From positions 372,001 to 436,000 of the forward strand of contig NZ_JAUSTY010000001.1 of assembly GCF_030813115.1 (NCBI RefSeq): a stretch of 64,000 bases of DNA. Reading direction: 5' to 3'. Of this stretch, positions 43,623-52,613 are shown piece by piece. Source of the stretch: Bacillus horti. Its GTDB lineage: Bacteria > Bacillota > Bacilli > Caldalkalibacillales > JCM-10596. The position numbers and the translations under genes are program-made. How positions within the stretch are numbered: position 1 is the first letter of the stretch; every line of letters begins with the position of its first letter. Below the pieces are notes generated by a model, which made no database searches, was not told the origin of the DNA, and saw only the letters and a list, made by a program, of their open reading frames with translations.

Positions 43623-44855
43623 ATGCTCCAACATCACATCCTCCAAGCCCTTAATAAGAAAAAGGGAATTAATCAAAAAAGGCTAGCACAGGTAGCTCGG
43701 ACAAATGAATCGTCTATTTCTAGGTTCTTGCACGATTTTGAGGAGTTAAACTTTGAAGGTATTCTAAGAATTGTCCAATTTCTATTTCCCTCTCAGGAGC
43801 ATGACATGCTTCGTCTCATTATCCCTAAATTTAGAAGCAGAAATGCACGGCACGCTTTAGATTACAGTATAATGCATCGACTCGATCAAGAAGCCGAGCA
43901 TTTAATCACTGTACTTAAGAGCTCGACCAATCCCGTTGATAAAGAATGGGCTACTATTTATACACTCATTCATAAACGTAACTTGAACAGCCTCCCCCTT
44001 CTAGAACAGCTAAAACAAATTGAAATTTTTCACCCGAGGGAGCCCGACATGAAGGTGTTGAAAATGGTGCTTCACGCTTACATTTGTTTTGACTTACACC
44101 TCTATCCGTTCCTCTCTCTACACAGTTTTGAGGTTGATGAAAAGTTAAAGCAACTCAAAAGCACATTCATGCGACAATCACTTAATGTTAGGTATTCTCT
44201 ACTTATGGGCTATTATTCCTTAAATATGAATGACATCACTAAAGCACGTTGGTACTATTCTTCTATTCTTGATCAAGCTTTTTTTAAGCATATGCTTCCT
44301 ACTGTTTACTTTTATTTAGGACAATCTTATCTATATGAAGATTATGAGCAAGCTTATTATTTAATGAGCTATGCTGCCCATGCTTTTGCTGAAGCAGGGA
44401 GGGAAGATCTGTATCACACTAGTCAGCTTATGCTCTCCTTTTTGCAATCATATTGGAGGGTTGATAGGGACTTTCCTTTTGAGCTGGTGAGCTATGCTGA
44501 GGAGCTTGAATATATCTACTACTTAATTCAGTTAGACCAGAAGGAGCAAGCTAAATCCTTTCTAACAAAGCTGGATATCCATCATGTCCCTTCTCATTCC
44601 AAGGGGTTTGTGTACTTTTATCTAGGCTTACTCTATGGGGATAAGGAATTTTTCTATCATTCAGTGGAGTGGTTTAGATTAACAGGCAATTATTTTTATT
44701 GTCAGTTGCCTTTAAGAGAATTGAGAAAAATGCAAGAAAATAGGGTCATCTTGAGAGTGTTATCTACAGTAAGGAGAGAACGGCTATGTGAACGAAACGG
44801 ATTTGGTCTTGTAACTCTATCATCTAAAAACCCCCTTGGGGTGAGCAAAGGTTAG
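43623..44855 (+). CDS. AimR-family arbitrium pheromone receptor
   Basis: 410 residues; layout and spaced motifs match AimR, the phage SPbeta lysis-lysogeny pheromone receptor (386 residues). An N-terminal helix-turn-helix (RLAQVARTNESSISRFLHDF, about 20-40) is followed by NARHALDYS, corresponding to AimR 'ARSALEYA', and TPR-like helices. The C-terminal FYLGLLYGDKEFFYHSVEWF, LPLRELRKMQEN aligns with AimR LKGRLEQNKACFYSSIEYF, LPLLELQKMGEN (recalled from memory). A 25-residue tail past the normal AimR end runs into the terminator of the convergent korB. No aimP-like ORF fits downstream, and no prophage genes are near. Confidence 0.8.
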   Translation: MLQHHILQALNKKKGINQKRLAQVARTNESSISRFLHDFEELNFEGILRIVQFLFPSQEHDMLRLIIPKFRSRNARHALDYSIMHRLDQEAEHLITVLKSSTNPVDKEWATIYTLIHKRNLNSLPLLEQLKQIEIFHPREPDMKVLKMVLHAYICFDLHLYPFLSLHSFEVDEKLKQLKSTFMRQSLNVRYSLLMGYYSLNMNDITKARWYYSSILDQAFFKHMLPTVYFYLGQSYLYEDYEQAYYLMSYAAHAFAEAGREDLYHTSQLMLSFLQSYWRVDRDFPFELVSYAEELEYIYYLIQLDQKEQAKSFLTKLDIHHVPSHSKGFVYFYLGLLYGDKEFFYHSVEWFRLTGNYFYCQLPLRELRKMQENRVILRVLSTVRRERLCERNGFGLVTLSSKNPLGVSKG

Positions 44856-44894
44856 TACCGCTGTGCTAAAAGTCTAAGCTTTTATCCAAGGGGG
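44826..44894 (-). terminator. Terminator of korAB, overlapping the aimR-like 3' end
   Basis: On the minus strand CCCCCTTGG (44894-44886) pairs with CCAAGGGGG (44839-44831), followed by TTTTT. The 46-nt loop can fold further. The last codons of the aimR-like gene lie inside the stem-loop. Confidence 0.75.
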
Positions 44895-44929
44895 ATCAAT
44901 CTCATTGTATATTATTAATTAAAACTATC

Positions 44930-45793
44930 TTAGCAAAACTCTTCAACTAGCTCTGTTAACGCTGCTGAGGTTAAATGTAAGTCCTGATGGACAATAGGAT
45001 TTTGATCAAAATTAGGAATTTGATCTGTAAAGGATGGTTCCTGATCCTGATAAATAACACCCGTTAGCATACCATTTGTTTCAATAACCTTTTGCATGGC
45101 CATGCCTAGGTTACTGCTATCATAGCCTTCCTCATCCTCAAGCTTCACAATGTTCTCCTTAAAGAAATCGTAGGAGTTGATCTTGTTATATGTGACACAC
45201 GGGCTGAAAATATTGATTAAGGAAAAGCCATTATGCTGCATACCTTGCTCAATCATAGAGACAATTCCTTTTAGGTCTCCAGAGAAGCCTTGAGCTAAAA
45301 ATCCTACGCCTGAGGATAAAGCAAGCTGCATCGGGTGGACTTGCTTTTCCATAGCACCTGATGGGGTACTTTTTGTGGTAAAGCCCTTCTTACTACGAGG
45401 GGACGTTTGACCTTTTGTTAAGCCATAAATTTGATTATCCATGACAATGTACGTCATGTTAATGTTTCTGCGCATAGCGTGAATCGTATGCCCCATTCCA
45501 ATCGCATAGCCATCTCCGTCACCACCAGAGGCAATAACTGTTAGCTCAGGGTTGGCTAGCTTAACACCTTGAGCGATAGGCAACGCTCTTCCGTGTACGC
45601 CATGGAATCCGTAGGAATTAATATAGCCTGAGATTCTTCCTGAACAACCAATCCCGGACACAACAGCAAGATGCTCTGGAGTAATATCTAGATTAGCTGC
45701 CGCACGCTGGATTGCTGCTTGAATGGAGAAGTGCCCACAGCCTGGACACCAATTCGGTTTTACATCGTTACGAAAGTCTTTAAGTGTTGACAT
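44930..45793 (-). CDS. korB: 2-oxoacid:ferredoxin oxidoreductase, beta subunit
   Basis: TPP-binding subunit, 287 residues: CPGCGHFSIQ at the N terminus and the TPP motif GDGDGYAIGMGHTIHAMRRNINMTYIVMDNQIYGLTKGQ. With the alpha subunit it interconverts a 2-oxoacid (probably 2-oxoglutarate) and its acyl-CoA with ferredoxin. Overlaps korA by 34 bp, coupling translation. ATG 45793 after GGGAGATGAAGG. Confidence 0.95.
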   Translation of the reverse strand: MSTLKDFRNDVKPNWCPGCGHFSIQAAIQRAAANLDITPEHLAVVSGIGCSGRISGYINSYGFHGVHGRALPIAQGVKLANPELTVIASGGDGDGYAIGMGHTIHAMRRNINMTYIVMDNQIYGLTKGQTSPRSKKGFTTKSTPSGAMEKQVHPMQLALSSGVGFLAQGFSGDLKGIVSMIEQGMQHNGFSLINIFSPCVTYNKINSYDFFKENIVKLEDEEGYDSSNLGMAMQKVIETNGMLTGVIYQDQEPSFTDQIPNFDQNPIVHQDLHLTSAALTELVEEFC

Positions 45794-47547
45794 TCCTTCA
45801 TCTCCCTTAGCTTTTTCTCAATTTCATGCGGATAAAAAGGGTCACCGTTGTATTTCAGCAGCTCTCCAGCGTGAGTAATCTGGCTGATATGCTGACGAGT
45901 TAAAGCTGCTAATTGCGCAGTCGCGTTATTTTCTACAAATAGAACCTGTTTAGCTCCTTGGATATACGCCTGTAGCTCTTCAGTTGGGAATGGTAGAAGC
46001 ACTTTAACGTGCGCGTGAGAAATAGAAAGACCTTCTCCTTCCAAACGTTCCATTGCTTCCTCGATCACTCCTTTTGAGGAGCCCCAGCCAATAACCAATA
46101 AGTCGCTTTCTTGTTCACCGTTCAGTTCAACGCCATCCTTGATGCTCATATTCTGAATTTTACGTAGGCGTTTATCCATCATCATTTGACGATTATCCTT
46201 CCCTTCGGAAGGTCTACCTACTTCACTATGCTCTACTCCTGTTACGTGGTGTAGACCTAACGGAGTACCTGGTAATACACGAGGAGACACTCCGTCCTCT
46301 GTGCTTTCATAACGCTTAAACAGCTTATAGCGCTCTTCCGCGTCATACTTCTCTCCAAGAACCTCAGCCTTCTTAGGTAAAGGAATCAGCTTTCCTCTAT
46401 CCAGCTCAGGAGGTGTTGGGTCGATATAAGAAACAGATTGAGTCGCCTGTGAAAGGGCTAGGTCTGTTAATAAAATAACTGGACATTGATACATTTCAGC
46501 TAGATTAAACGCCCTAATCGCATCATAGTAGCACTCTTCTGCTGTGCTCGGGGCGAGTACGATTTTAGGTATTTCTCCATGTGTTCCATATAAGGAAGCA
46601 AATAAATCACTTTGCTCATGCTTCGTAGGAAGACCCGTACTTGGACCCCCACGCTGTGTATTAATAATCACCACAGGGGTTTCCGTCATACCAGAAAGTC
46701 CAATCGCTTCCATCATTAATGCTAGCCCTGGTCCGGAGGTAGCTGTCATTGCTCTAGAACCGGCGAATCCAGAACCGATTGTCATCGTAATGGCTGCAAT
46801 TTCGTCCTCCGTTTGTAGCACAATTCCACCTAATTTAGGTAGCTTTTTGGCCATATATTCCATAATGTCCGTAGCTGGTGTGATCGGATAGGCGTACATG
46901 GAACGGCAGCCTGCTGCTACTGAGCCTAAGCCAAGTGCTGAGTTTCCTGTCATAAGCATTTTCTTTACAGGCTCTATCTCTGGTAGCTCAAACTGACCGT
47001 TTAATGAATATGTGTTCTTCACATACTCATAGCCTTCCAAAATAGCCTGCACGTTCATGCTGACAATCTTTTCTCCTTTACGCGAGAAGCGTTGCTCCAT
47101 AAGCTGTGTGAAGATTTCTGGACGCACTCCTACCATAGCCGCAGAGGCTCCAACTGCCACCATGTTTTTCACTAGCTTGGTGCCTAGCTTTTCCGCAATT
47201 TCAATCATTGGAACCTGAATCAGTTGAATGTTTTTACCCTCTGGCAAAACTGGATCTAGTGTAGAATCACACAGAACAAGTCCTCCGTCACATAATTTGC
47301 TGGCATTAATGTCAACGGTTTCAAGATCGAAGGCCACGAGTAAATCAAGGTTATCTGCGTTAGATAAACGCGAATCCGTACTGATACGCACACGATAGTT
47401 CGCATGTCCTCCAAGAATACGGGATGAGTTCGTAAAATATCCGTATATATAGTAGCCCAAACGGCTAAGTCCTAAAGCAAACGTTTCCCCACTAGAACTG
47501 AAGCCGTCGCCTTGTTGTCCGCCGACCATCCAAGTAATACTTTTCAT
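45760..47547 (-). CDS. korA: 2-oxoacid:ferredoxin oxidoreductase, fused gamma-alpha subunit
   Basis: 595 residues. The N-terminal ~185 are the gamma domain (VGGQQGDGFSSSGETFALGL, RVRISTDSRLSN), fused to the alpha pyrimidine-binding domain (NSALGLGSVAAGCRSMYAYPITPATDIMEYMAK, TATSGPGLALMMEAIGLSGMTETPVVIINTQRGGPSTGLPT). The fused arrangement is that of the two-subunit KorAB enzymes. No [4Fe-4S] delta subunit is nearby. ATG 47547. Divergent from the gltC-like gene across 255 bp. Confidence 0.95.
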   Translation of the reverse strand: MKSITWMVGGQQGDGFSSSGETFALGLSRLGYYIYGYFTNSSRILGGHANYRVRISTDSRLSNADNLDLLVAFDLETVDINASKLCDGGLVLCDSTLDPVLPEGKNIQLIQVPMIEIAEKLGTKLVKNMVAVGASAAMVGVRPEIFTQLMEQRFSRKGEKIVSMNVQAILEGYEYVKNTYSLNGQFELPEIEPVKKMLMTGNSALGLGSVAAGCRSMYAYPITPATDIMEYMAKKLPKLGGIVLQTEDEIAAITMTIGSGFAGSRAMTATSGPGLALMMEAIGLSGMTETPVVIINTQRGGPSTGLPTKHEQSDLFASLYGTHGEIPKIVLAPSTAEECYYDAIRAFNLAEMYQCPVILLTDLALSQATQSVSYIDPTPPELDRGKLIPLPKKAEVLGEKYDAEERYKLFKRYESTEDGVSPRVLPGTPLGLHHVTGVEHSEVGRPSEGKDNRQMMMDKRLRKIQNMSIKDGVELNGEQESDLLVIGWGSSKGVIEEAMERLEGEGLSISHAHVKVLLPFPTEELQAYIQGAKQVLFVENNATAQLAALTRQHISQITHAGELLKYNGDPFYPHEIEKKLREMKECQHLKTFVTM

Positions 47548-47669
47548 TAGATGCTCCCCTTTCGTCTCTATACTGTTATTTTATGTGACAAATTTAATCT
47601 TTCCAATATATTATTAAGATAGAAACAATCTCTATTAGATATGATTTGGAAAAGACTATGCCCTGTTTG

Positions 47670-47678
47670 TGATACAAT
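47670..47678 (+). promoter_or_regulatory. Extended -10 promoter of the gltC-like gene
   Basis: TGATACAAT is an extended -10 element (TGn-TACAAT). No good -35 lies at 17 bp. Transcription would begin near 47685, putting the 66-nt repeat inside the leader RNA. Confidence 0.45.
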
Positions 47679-47705
47679 TAGGAGATGATAGCGAGGATAG
47701 CAGCA

Positions 47706-47771
47706 ATAAGAAAAGCTTCTATTGAAGCCTTCTCGAAGAGGTTGTCTAGTCCATCATTAAAGGAAGCTTTT
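47706..47771 (+). repeat. 66-nt dispersed repeat, copy 2 (gltC-like leader)
   Basis: 62 of 66 bases match copy 1 at 17142-17077 (minus). It has the ends AAAAGCTT and AAGCTTTT in inverted orientation. After it both copies share TATACCAA at different distances. One frame stays open across it (ATG 47685 to TGA 47792) and would encode FSKRLSSPSL, but the ATG has no properly spaced ribosome site. Confidence 0.85.
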
Positions 47772-47802
47772 ATACCAACGATTGCGAGGTGAAGATACAA
47801 AT

Positions 47803-48693
47803 ATGGAGCTAAGACAATTAAAATACTTTATTGAGGTGGCAAGACTAGAGCATGTGACTAGGGCTGCAGAGGAGCTACTTGTGGCCCAATCGGCTGTAAG
47901 TAAACAAATCTCTAATTTAGAGACAGAGCTTGGCGTACAGTTATTCGTTCGCGAGGGGAGAAATGTGAGGCTTACCCCCATAGGGAAAGCTTTTCTAGAG
48001 CGTATAAAAAAGGTCATGGCTGAGCTCGATCAAGCCATCCAAGAGGTCAATGAATTTATGGACCCCGAGTTAGGAGAAATTCGCTTAGGTTTTCCACACA
48101 GCTTAGCGGCCTATACTCTACCGATCGTTGTATCAGCATTTCGCGAAAAACACCCTAATGTTTCCTTTGAGCTTCGTCAGGGAATGTATACACAGCTATT
48201 ACGAGATATTATTCAAGGGGAAATTGATTTGGCTCTTGTCTCCCCTGTACCAGAAAAGCATCCTGAGGTAGAAGGACATGTACTATTTACAGAGGATATT
48301 TATGCGCTTTTACCGCCTCAGCATGTGTTAGCGAAAGAAGGCTCTATCCGTTTGGAACAGCTCAAGCAGGAACCCTTTGTTGTATTCCGCTCTGGATTTA
48401 CGATGCGAACAATCGTGATGGAGGCGTGTGAAAAGGCAGGCTTTACTCCGAAAATTGCGTTTGAGGGTGAGGAGACAGATACGATTCGGGGATTAGTTGC
48501 TGCTGGACTAGGCGTGGGGCTACTACCTGCCGTTGCTATTAATGAATCAGGGCCAATTAACCCTGCTTATGTGAAAATCAGTGAGCCAGAGGTAACCCGA
48601 ACAGTAGGTTATATTACGTCCCGGTCTCGTAAGCTTCTTCCTGCGGAAAGGCTGTTTCGGATTTTTCTAGCCGAGTATTATCATCGAAAATAA
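47803..48693 (+). CDS. LysR-family regulator (GltC-like)
   Basis: 296 residues from ATG 47803 (GAGGTGA upstream); a TTG in frame at 47782 is inside the repeat region and less likely. N-terminal winged helix (MELRQLKYFIEVARLEHVTRAAEELLVAQSAVSKQIS), then two-lobed effector domain. Similar over its length to B. subtilis GltC (FREGRNVRLTPIGKAFL, GEIRLGFPHSLAAYTLP, LRQGMYTQLLRDI). Divergent from korAB, which consumes or makes 2-oxoglutarate, a plausible effector. The name gltC is not assigned since gltAB is not here. Confidence 0.9.
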   Translation: MELRQLKYFIEVARLEHVTRAAEELLVAQSAVSKQISNLETELGVQLFVREGRNVRLTPIGKAFLERIKKVMAELDQAIQEVNEFMDPELGEIRLGFPHSLAAYTLPIVVSAFREKHPNVSFELRQGMYTQLLRDIIQGEIDLALVSPVPEKHPEVEGHVLFTEDIYALLPPQHVLAKEGSIRLEQLKQEPFVVFRSGFTMRTIVMEACEKAGFTPKIAFEGEETDTIRGLVAAGLGVGLLPAVAINESGPINPAYVKISEPEVTRTVGYITSRSRKLLPAERLFRIFLAEYYHRK

Positions 48694-48771
48694 GATCTAA
48701 TAAAGATCATAGATGATTCAAATAAGTAGCTGGTCATGGACTGGATTTCACTAAAATTAATATTACATCAT

Positions 48772-48803
48772 GCATCTCTTAAAAGAGATGCTTTTTATTT
48801 TTT
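48772..48803 (+). terminator. Terminator of the gltC-like gene
   Basis: GCATCTCTT (48772-48780) and AAGAGATGC (48783-48791) form a 9-bp stem with a 2-base gap, followed by TTTTTATTTTTTC. Confidence 0.9.
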
Positions 48804-48813
48804 CTAAAGGATA

Positions 48814-48864
48814 TTGACAAATTGAACATAATATTATTATAATACGTTCAGGAATATTTGAACG
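48814..48864 (+). promoter_or_regulatory. Promoter and operator of the ArsR-type gene
   Basis: TTGACA (48814-48819), 18 bp, TATAAT (48838-48843). Two bases later a perfect inverted repeat CGTTCA-GGAATATT-TGAACG (48845-48864) covers the start point. Spacing and placement suit autorepression by the dimeric ArsR-type protein encoded downstream. Confidence 0.85.
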
Positions 48865-48927
48865 TTGTGTTTTTATATAAAACCATGATTAGGAAGTAAC
48901 ACAATAAAGAAATAAGAGGTGAGGTAC

Positions 48928-49515
48928 ATGAAAGAGGTTTACGAAATTAAAAACATTGAACAATTAAAGGCAATTGGTGATCCACTTAGGATAAAAATTC
49001 TATGGAAAATTATTGAGCAATCTATGACTGGCAAAATGATTGGTGATTCGCTAGGTCTTCCAGCTTCGAAAATTCACTACCATTTAAAGGAGCTTGAAAA
49101 AGCTGAAATTGTCACCGTAGAAAGAACAGAAGAAAAGAATGGGATTATGCAGAAATTTTATCGGTCAGTCGCCTATCAGTTAAAAATTGATCATGGTTTA
49201 CTTCCTCATTCCGATCTAATTACGGACAGTATGAGATCTAACATTCTTAGTTCACTAGACTTAAGTAGAGAATTAGTAAGCAAGGCAGAGGATAAATTAT
49301 TTAGTGAAAGTATAAACAGCGAGGATTCTCTGCTCACGGGAAGAGCCATTAATACGAACCTGACAAAAGATCAAATTCAATGGCTGCAGGAGAAAATGGA
49401 TGAACTGGTTCATATGCTGCTAGCTGATTCAGATCAACAGAAGGACAGCAAAGGAAAAAAGCATCATATCAACTGGATAGTTGTTCCAATTGAAGAGGAT
49501 GAAGAAGAAGCATGA
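48928..49515 (+). CDS. ArsR-family helix-turn-helix regulator
   Basis: 195 residues from ATG 48928 (GAGGTGAGG before it; GTG 48919 is inside that site). Winged helix in the first 90 residues (LKAIGDPLRIKILWKI, TGKMIGDSLGLPASKIHYHLKELEKAEIV). An extended C-terminal region ends in acidic EEDEEEA; no cysteine pair of the metal-sensing ArsR group is visible, so the ligand is probably not a metal. It lies 89 bp before an MFS exporter gene on the same strand, suggesting it regulates that exporter. Confidence 0.9.
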   Translation: MKEVYEIKNIEQLKAIGDPLRIKILWKIIEQSMTGKMIGDSLGLPASKIHYHLKELEKAEIVTVERTEEKNGIMQKFYRSVAYQLKIDHGLLPHSDLITDSMRSNILSSLDLSRELVSKAEDKLFSESINSEDSLLTGRAINTNLTKDQIQWLQEKMDELVHMLLADSDQQKDSKGKKHHINWIVVPIEEDEEEA

Positions 49516-49604
49516 TATACACAACAGTACCTAGTAACTGGGTCAGATTAGGGTGCTATGAAAATTGAATTACAATTCTAATCCTGAAGGGTAGATGGTT
49601 AACA

Positions 49605-50873
49605 ATGAACGATATTTCTATTCAAGAAAGTTCAAAGCTTGAAGAACAAGGGCAGTCAACTCCATCCCTTTTTAAACAGCACAATTTTATTTTTTTGTGG
49701 ATTGCCTCAGCTTTTTCCAGTATAAGCATCTCTATGTTTTTATTCAGTCAATCATGGTATGTTGTGGATCGATTAGGATTAGAAGCTTCCATCGGTCTAA
49801 TATTTATCGCCTCATCTGTCCCAAGATTGTTATTTATGGCTGTTGGAGGAGTGCTGGCCGATCGGATGAGTCGATCATTAATTATGTTTATTTCCGACAT
49901 CACAAGAGCTATTTTGCTTGTTGGTGTTGTACTGCTTGTTCTCCTTGACGCTGTTACTTTATGGTCTTTTGTGGGTTTAGCCCTTATCTTCGGTATACTC
50001 GATGCGTTTTTCTGGCCAGCAAGCAGCTCGTTAATCCCAACCATTGTGAAAAAAGATACGATTACTAGAGCGAACTCTGTTATTCAGATGACCAATCAGT
50101 TTTGTACCATATTTGGCCCCATGGTTGCCGGCTTTCTTATTGTCTGGGGAGGTTATGCTTTTAGCTTTGGTGTAGTGGCAGCTCTTCTTTTTATGGCCAG
50201 TATTTGTGTCTATATGATCAAGCTGAAGAAAAAGGATTCTGTAGAGGAAGGAACGGCTTCTACAGGTATGCTTCAATCCATTAAAGAAGGTCTCAGCTAC
50301 GTTAAGAAATCCTCGTTTCTTAGCACATTACTGATGCTAACGTTATTTCTAAACCTGTTTATAGCCGGTCCTTTGGTGATGGGGCTACCGTTATTCGTCA
50401 AAAATGTTTTAGGAGGGGAAACCCTAGAATATAGTTATTTAGAAGGGGCTATCGCTGGTGGAATGCTTATAGGTTCGATCATAATAGGGATCTTAAACGT
50501 ACGTAAGAAAAGAGGTAAAATAGCGATAATTGGAATAGGTTTTACGGCGTTATTCTACTTAGCTCTTAGCTTATCTCCGTTTTTCTGGCTCAGTTTCATT
50601 TTCGTCCTATTCATCGGTTTAACGATGTCTATTGTCAACCTACCACTTATTTCTGTGGTGCAAAGCTTGATATCTCAAGAGATGCTCGGTAGGGTCATGA
50701 GTCTATTATCTATGAGCAGTATGGGGTTAATTCCGATATCCTATGCTATAACATCTATCCTTTTAGCAGCTGGAGTAAGCATAAATACAATTATGACCTT
50801 CGGAGCTTTACCCTTACTCATTGCCATTCCTATCGTATACTGGAAGGTTCCTGATATTCGGACGGTAGATTAG
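49605..50873 (+). CDS. MFS transporter, macrolide-efflux type
   Basis: 422 residues with 12 hydrophobic segments and the MFS loop GGVLADRMSRSLIMFI between segments 2 and 3. WPASSSLIPTIVKKDTITRANSVIQMTNQ and GPLVMGLPLFVKNVLGG resemble the MefA/MdfA-like 'MFS_3' macrolide and enterobactin exporters. A long soluble N terminus (25 residues) precedes the first helix. Under the same promoter as the ArsR-type gene. The ribosome site is modest (GAAGGGTAG). Substrate unproven. Confidence 0.9.
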   Translation: MNDISIQESSKLEEQGQSTPSLFKQHNFIFLWIASAFSSISISMFLFSQSWYVVDRLGLEASIGLIFIASSVPRLLFMAVGGVLADRMSRSLIMFISDITRAILLVGVVLLVLLDAVTLWSFVGLALIFGILDAFFWPASSSLIPTIVKKDTITRANSVIQMTNQFCTIFGPMVAGFLIVWGGYAFSFGVVAALLFMASICVYMIKLKKKDSVEEGTASTGMLQSIKEGLSYVKKSSFLSTLLMLTLFLNLFIAGPLVMGLPLFVKNVLGGETLEYSYLEGAIAGGMLIGSIIIGILNVRKKRGKIAIIGIGFTALFYLALSLSPFFWLSFIFVLFIGLTMSIVNLPLISVVQSLISQEMLGRVMSLLSMSSMGLIPISYAITSILLAAGVSINTIMTFGALPLLIAIPIVYWKVPDIRTVD

Positions 50874-50919
50874 CTGTACATGTAGGATTAAGTCAGAGAA
50901 TTAATGATGTAAATAAAGA

Positions 50920-50949
50920 AATAGTCGAGTGTCTAAGCACTCGACTATT
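50920..50949. terminator. Terminator between convergent genes
   Basis: AATAGTCGAGTG and CACTCGACTATT form a 12-bp perfect stem with a 6-nt loop. GTTTG follows on the plus strand; the minus-strand flank is TTCTTTATTT. It ends the MFS transcript and overlaps the last codons of the 50945 gene. Confidence 0.85.
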
Positions 50950-51208
50950 GTTTGTCAGCCTGTATGTGTCGCGTTGTTACTTTTTGAGATGAAGAGCTTT
51001 CTTCAGCCTTGGACATCCTGGAAGTCTCTGACGCCTCCATCTTCATCATGATCTGCTGTTCTAATTCCTTTGCCTTGCGCTCCTGTTTTCTATTTATCTT
51101 TAGAATGAACATCATCATATACATCGCCAGAGCAAGCGTAATAATCAAAAAAGCAACAGATGGAAGATATTCTAGCTTGTTTTCTGGGAAATAAAGAAAT
51201 TCCATCAT
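50945..51208 (-). CDS. Small membrane protein, unknown
   Basis: 87 residues: one hydrophobic helix (about 17-37, VAFLIITLALAMYMMMFIL), then a charged, helix-prone tail (KQERKAKELEQQIMMKMEASE) ending in a polar stretch. ATG 51208 has only a weak ribosome site (GAAGGG, 13 bp away). No family recognised. It follows the chemoreceptor terminator by less than 100 bp but on a separate transcript. Confidence 0.55.
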   Translation of the reverse strand: MMEFLYFPENKLEYLPSVAFLIITLALAMYMMMFILKINRKQERKAKELEQQIMMKMEASETSRMSKAEESSSSQKVTTRHIQADKQ

Positions 51209-51253
51209 TATGCATCACAGCCCTTCTATTTGGAAATTCAGCTTATCCATCCA

Positions 51254-51298
51254 AAAAAATCTCGATTACTGCTACACTTAGTGTATCAATAATCGAGA
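51254..51298 (-). terminator. Terminator of the second chemoreceptor
   Basis: TCTCGATTA (51260-51268) and TAATCGAGA (51290-51298) pair, with inner TACAC/GTGTA. The minus strand continues TTTTTTT. Long and strong. Confidence 0.88.
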
Positions 51299-51310
51299 AA
51301 AAAATCATGT

Positions 51311-52594
51311 CTATTGTTTGACTCTTTTACGAAGCCCTTCTGCAATATCTGCCAATAGACTTGCTGAAGCAGAAACCTCCTGCATAGAAGCATGAAGTTG
51401 CTCGGCAATGGCCACAACATTTTGCATATGACCCGTGGACTGGCTTGTGTTTTCTGACACATTGTTTAGCGAAGTAGAAACGTTGTTCATATTTTTCGTA
51501 ACGTCCGTAATCGCTGAAGATAGATCCTGAATGAATTCATCAACTTCGTCAACGTTCGAATAAATGTCTTTAAATACTTTACCTACTTCTTTGTTTAGGG
51601 TAATTCCTTCTTGAACTGAATCTCCACCTAATTGGATAACCTCTACGACCTGAGTGGTACCCCTTTGGATTTCCTGCATAAGATTTTGAATCGTTCCAGT
51701 CGCTTGGTTTGTTTGTTCGGCTAGCTTTCTAACCTCATCAGCTACAACAGAGAAGCCTTTACCATGCTCTCCAGCCCTAGCCGCTTCAATAGCCGCATTT
51801 AACGCTAGAAGGTTCGTTTGGTTAGAAATGTCATTAATCAGAGAAATGATGTCTCCTACCTGATTAGATTTCTCTTGCATCTCTCCAACAACATCGATGG
51901 AATGATTCACATGGTCACGAATAGAGCCCATTTGCAACGTGATTTTTTCAACCACATCATTCCCTTTATTAGAATGCTCGATAGCCAGTTTCGAGGAATC
52001 TGTAACAAACTTGATACTCTCCGCAATCTCAGTCAAGCTAAAGAAAATCTCAGAGGCCGTGGTATTGATAGCTTGAACTGAATTTAATGTTTCTTCTGCA
52101 CCACTCGCCATTTCTTGGAACGTTGTGGAAATATCTCCGGTAGCCTGAGTGGCCTCACCCGTTGTAGCCATAAGCTGTGCAGCTACAACAGCTGTCTGAT
52201 CTGCGATTTGGGCTGTCTCATTATCCTGCTTGTCCTTTCCATTTAGTGAAGCAGTACCCTTTTTCCCTGCATGTAGGGAAAGGATGAACGCACCAAATGC
52301 GCTGTTCGCTTCTTTAGGATCAAGGGGGAAAGCCGCACCTTTTTCAGATCCATCCATCCAGTTTTGAACCTTGCGAATGGGAGCAAGCCAAATTCTTGCA
52401 AAGAAATGAGCAACAACAAGAGCAAGAACAACACTACCAAGCATAATGAACCAGAAGGTTGGTGTTGATATAGTAAGATCACCGATCACCAGTGTTGCTA
52501 CCCATGCTCCAGCAACAGGTAACAGTACGATAACAAGAACAAAGAAAAATAGTGTTAGGGATAAAAGGTTATGGGGTTGACGTTTATTTTTCAT
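51311..52594 (-). CDS. Methyl-accepting chemotaxis protein without extracytoplasmic sensor
   Basis: 427 residues. Two N-terminal hydrophobic helices (about 10-35 and 46-68) are separated by only a short loop, so there is no extracytoplasmic ligand domain. A degenerate HAMP-like stretch (about 70-115) leads to the signalling coiled coil with the conserved tip [45 protein letters not shown]. It must sense within the membrane, in the cytoplasm or through a partner. The 125-residue protein encoded 19 bp upstream is the obvious candidate. Confidence 0.94.
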   Translation of the reverse strand: MKNKRQPHNLLSLTLFFFVLVIVLLPVAGAWVATLVIGDLTISTPTFWFIMLGSVVLALVVAHFFARIWLAPIRKVQNWMDGSEKGAAFPLDPKEANSAFGAFILSLHAGKKGTASLNGKDKQDNETAQIADQTAVVAAQLMATTGEATQATGDISTTFQEMASGAEETLNSVQAINTTASEIFFSLTEIAESIKFVTDSSKLAIEHSNKGNDVVEKITLQMGSIRDHVNHSIDVVGEMQEKSNQVGDIISLINDISNQTNLLALNAAIEAARAGEHGKGFSVVADEVRKLAEQTNQATGTIQNLMQEIQRGTTQVVEVIQLGGDSVQEGITLNKEVGKVFKDIYSNVDEVDEFIQDLSSAITDVTKNMNNVSTSLNNVSENTSQSTGHMQNVVAIAEQLHASMQEVSASASLLADIAEGLRKRVKQ

Positions 52595-52613
52595 TTTGTT
52601 GACCCTGTTTATC

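Noticed and set aside
47685-47792. 35-codon leader peptide upstream of the gltC-like gene
   Set aside because: The ATG is at the predicted transcription start with GGAG touching it, and the frame is explained by the dispersed repeat. Left as a possibility only.
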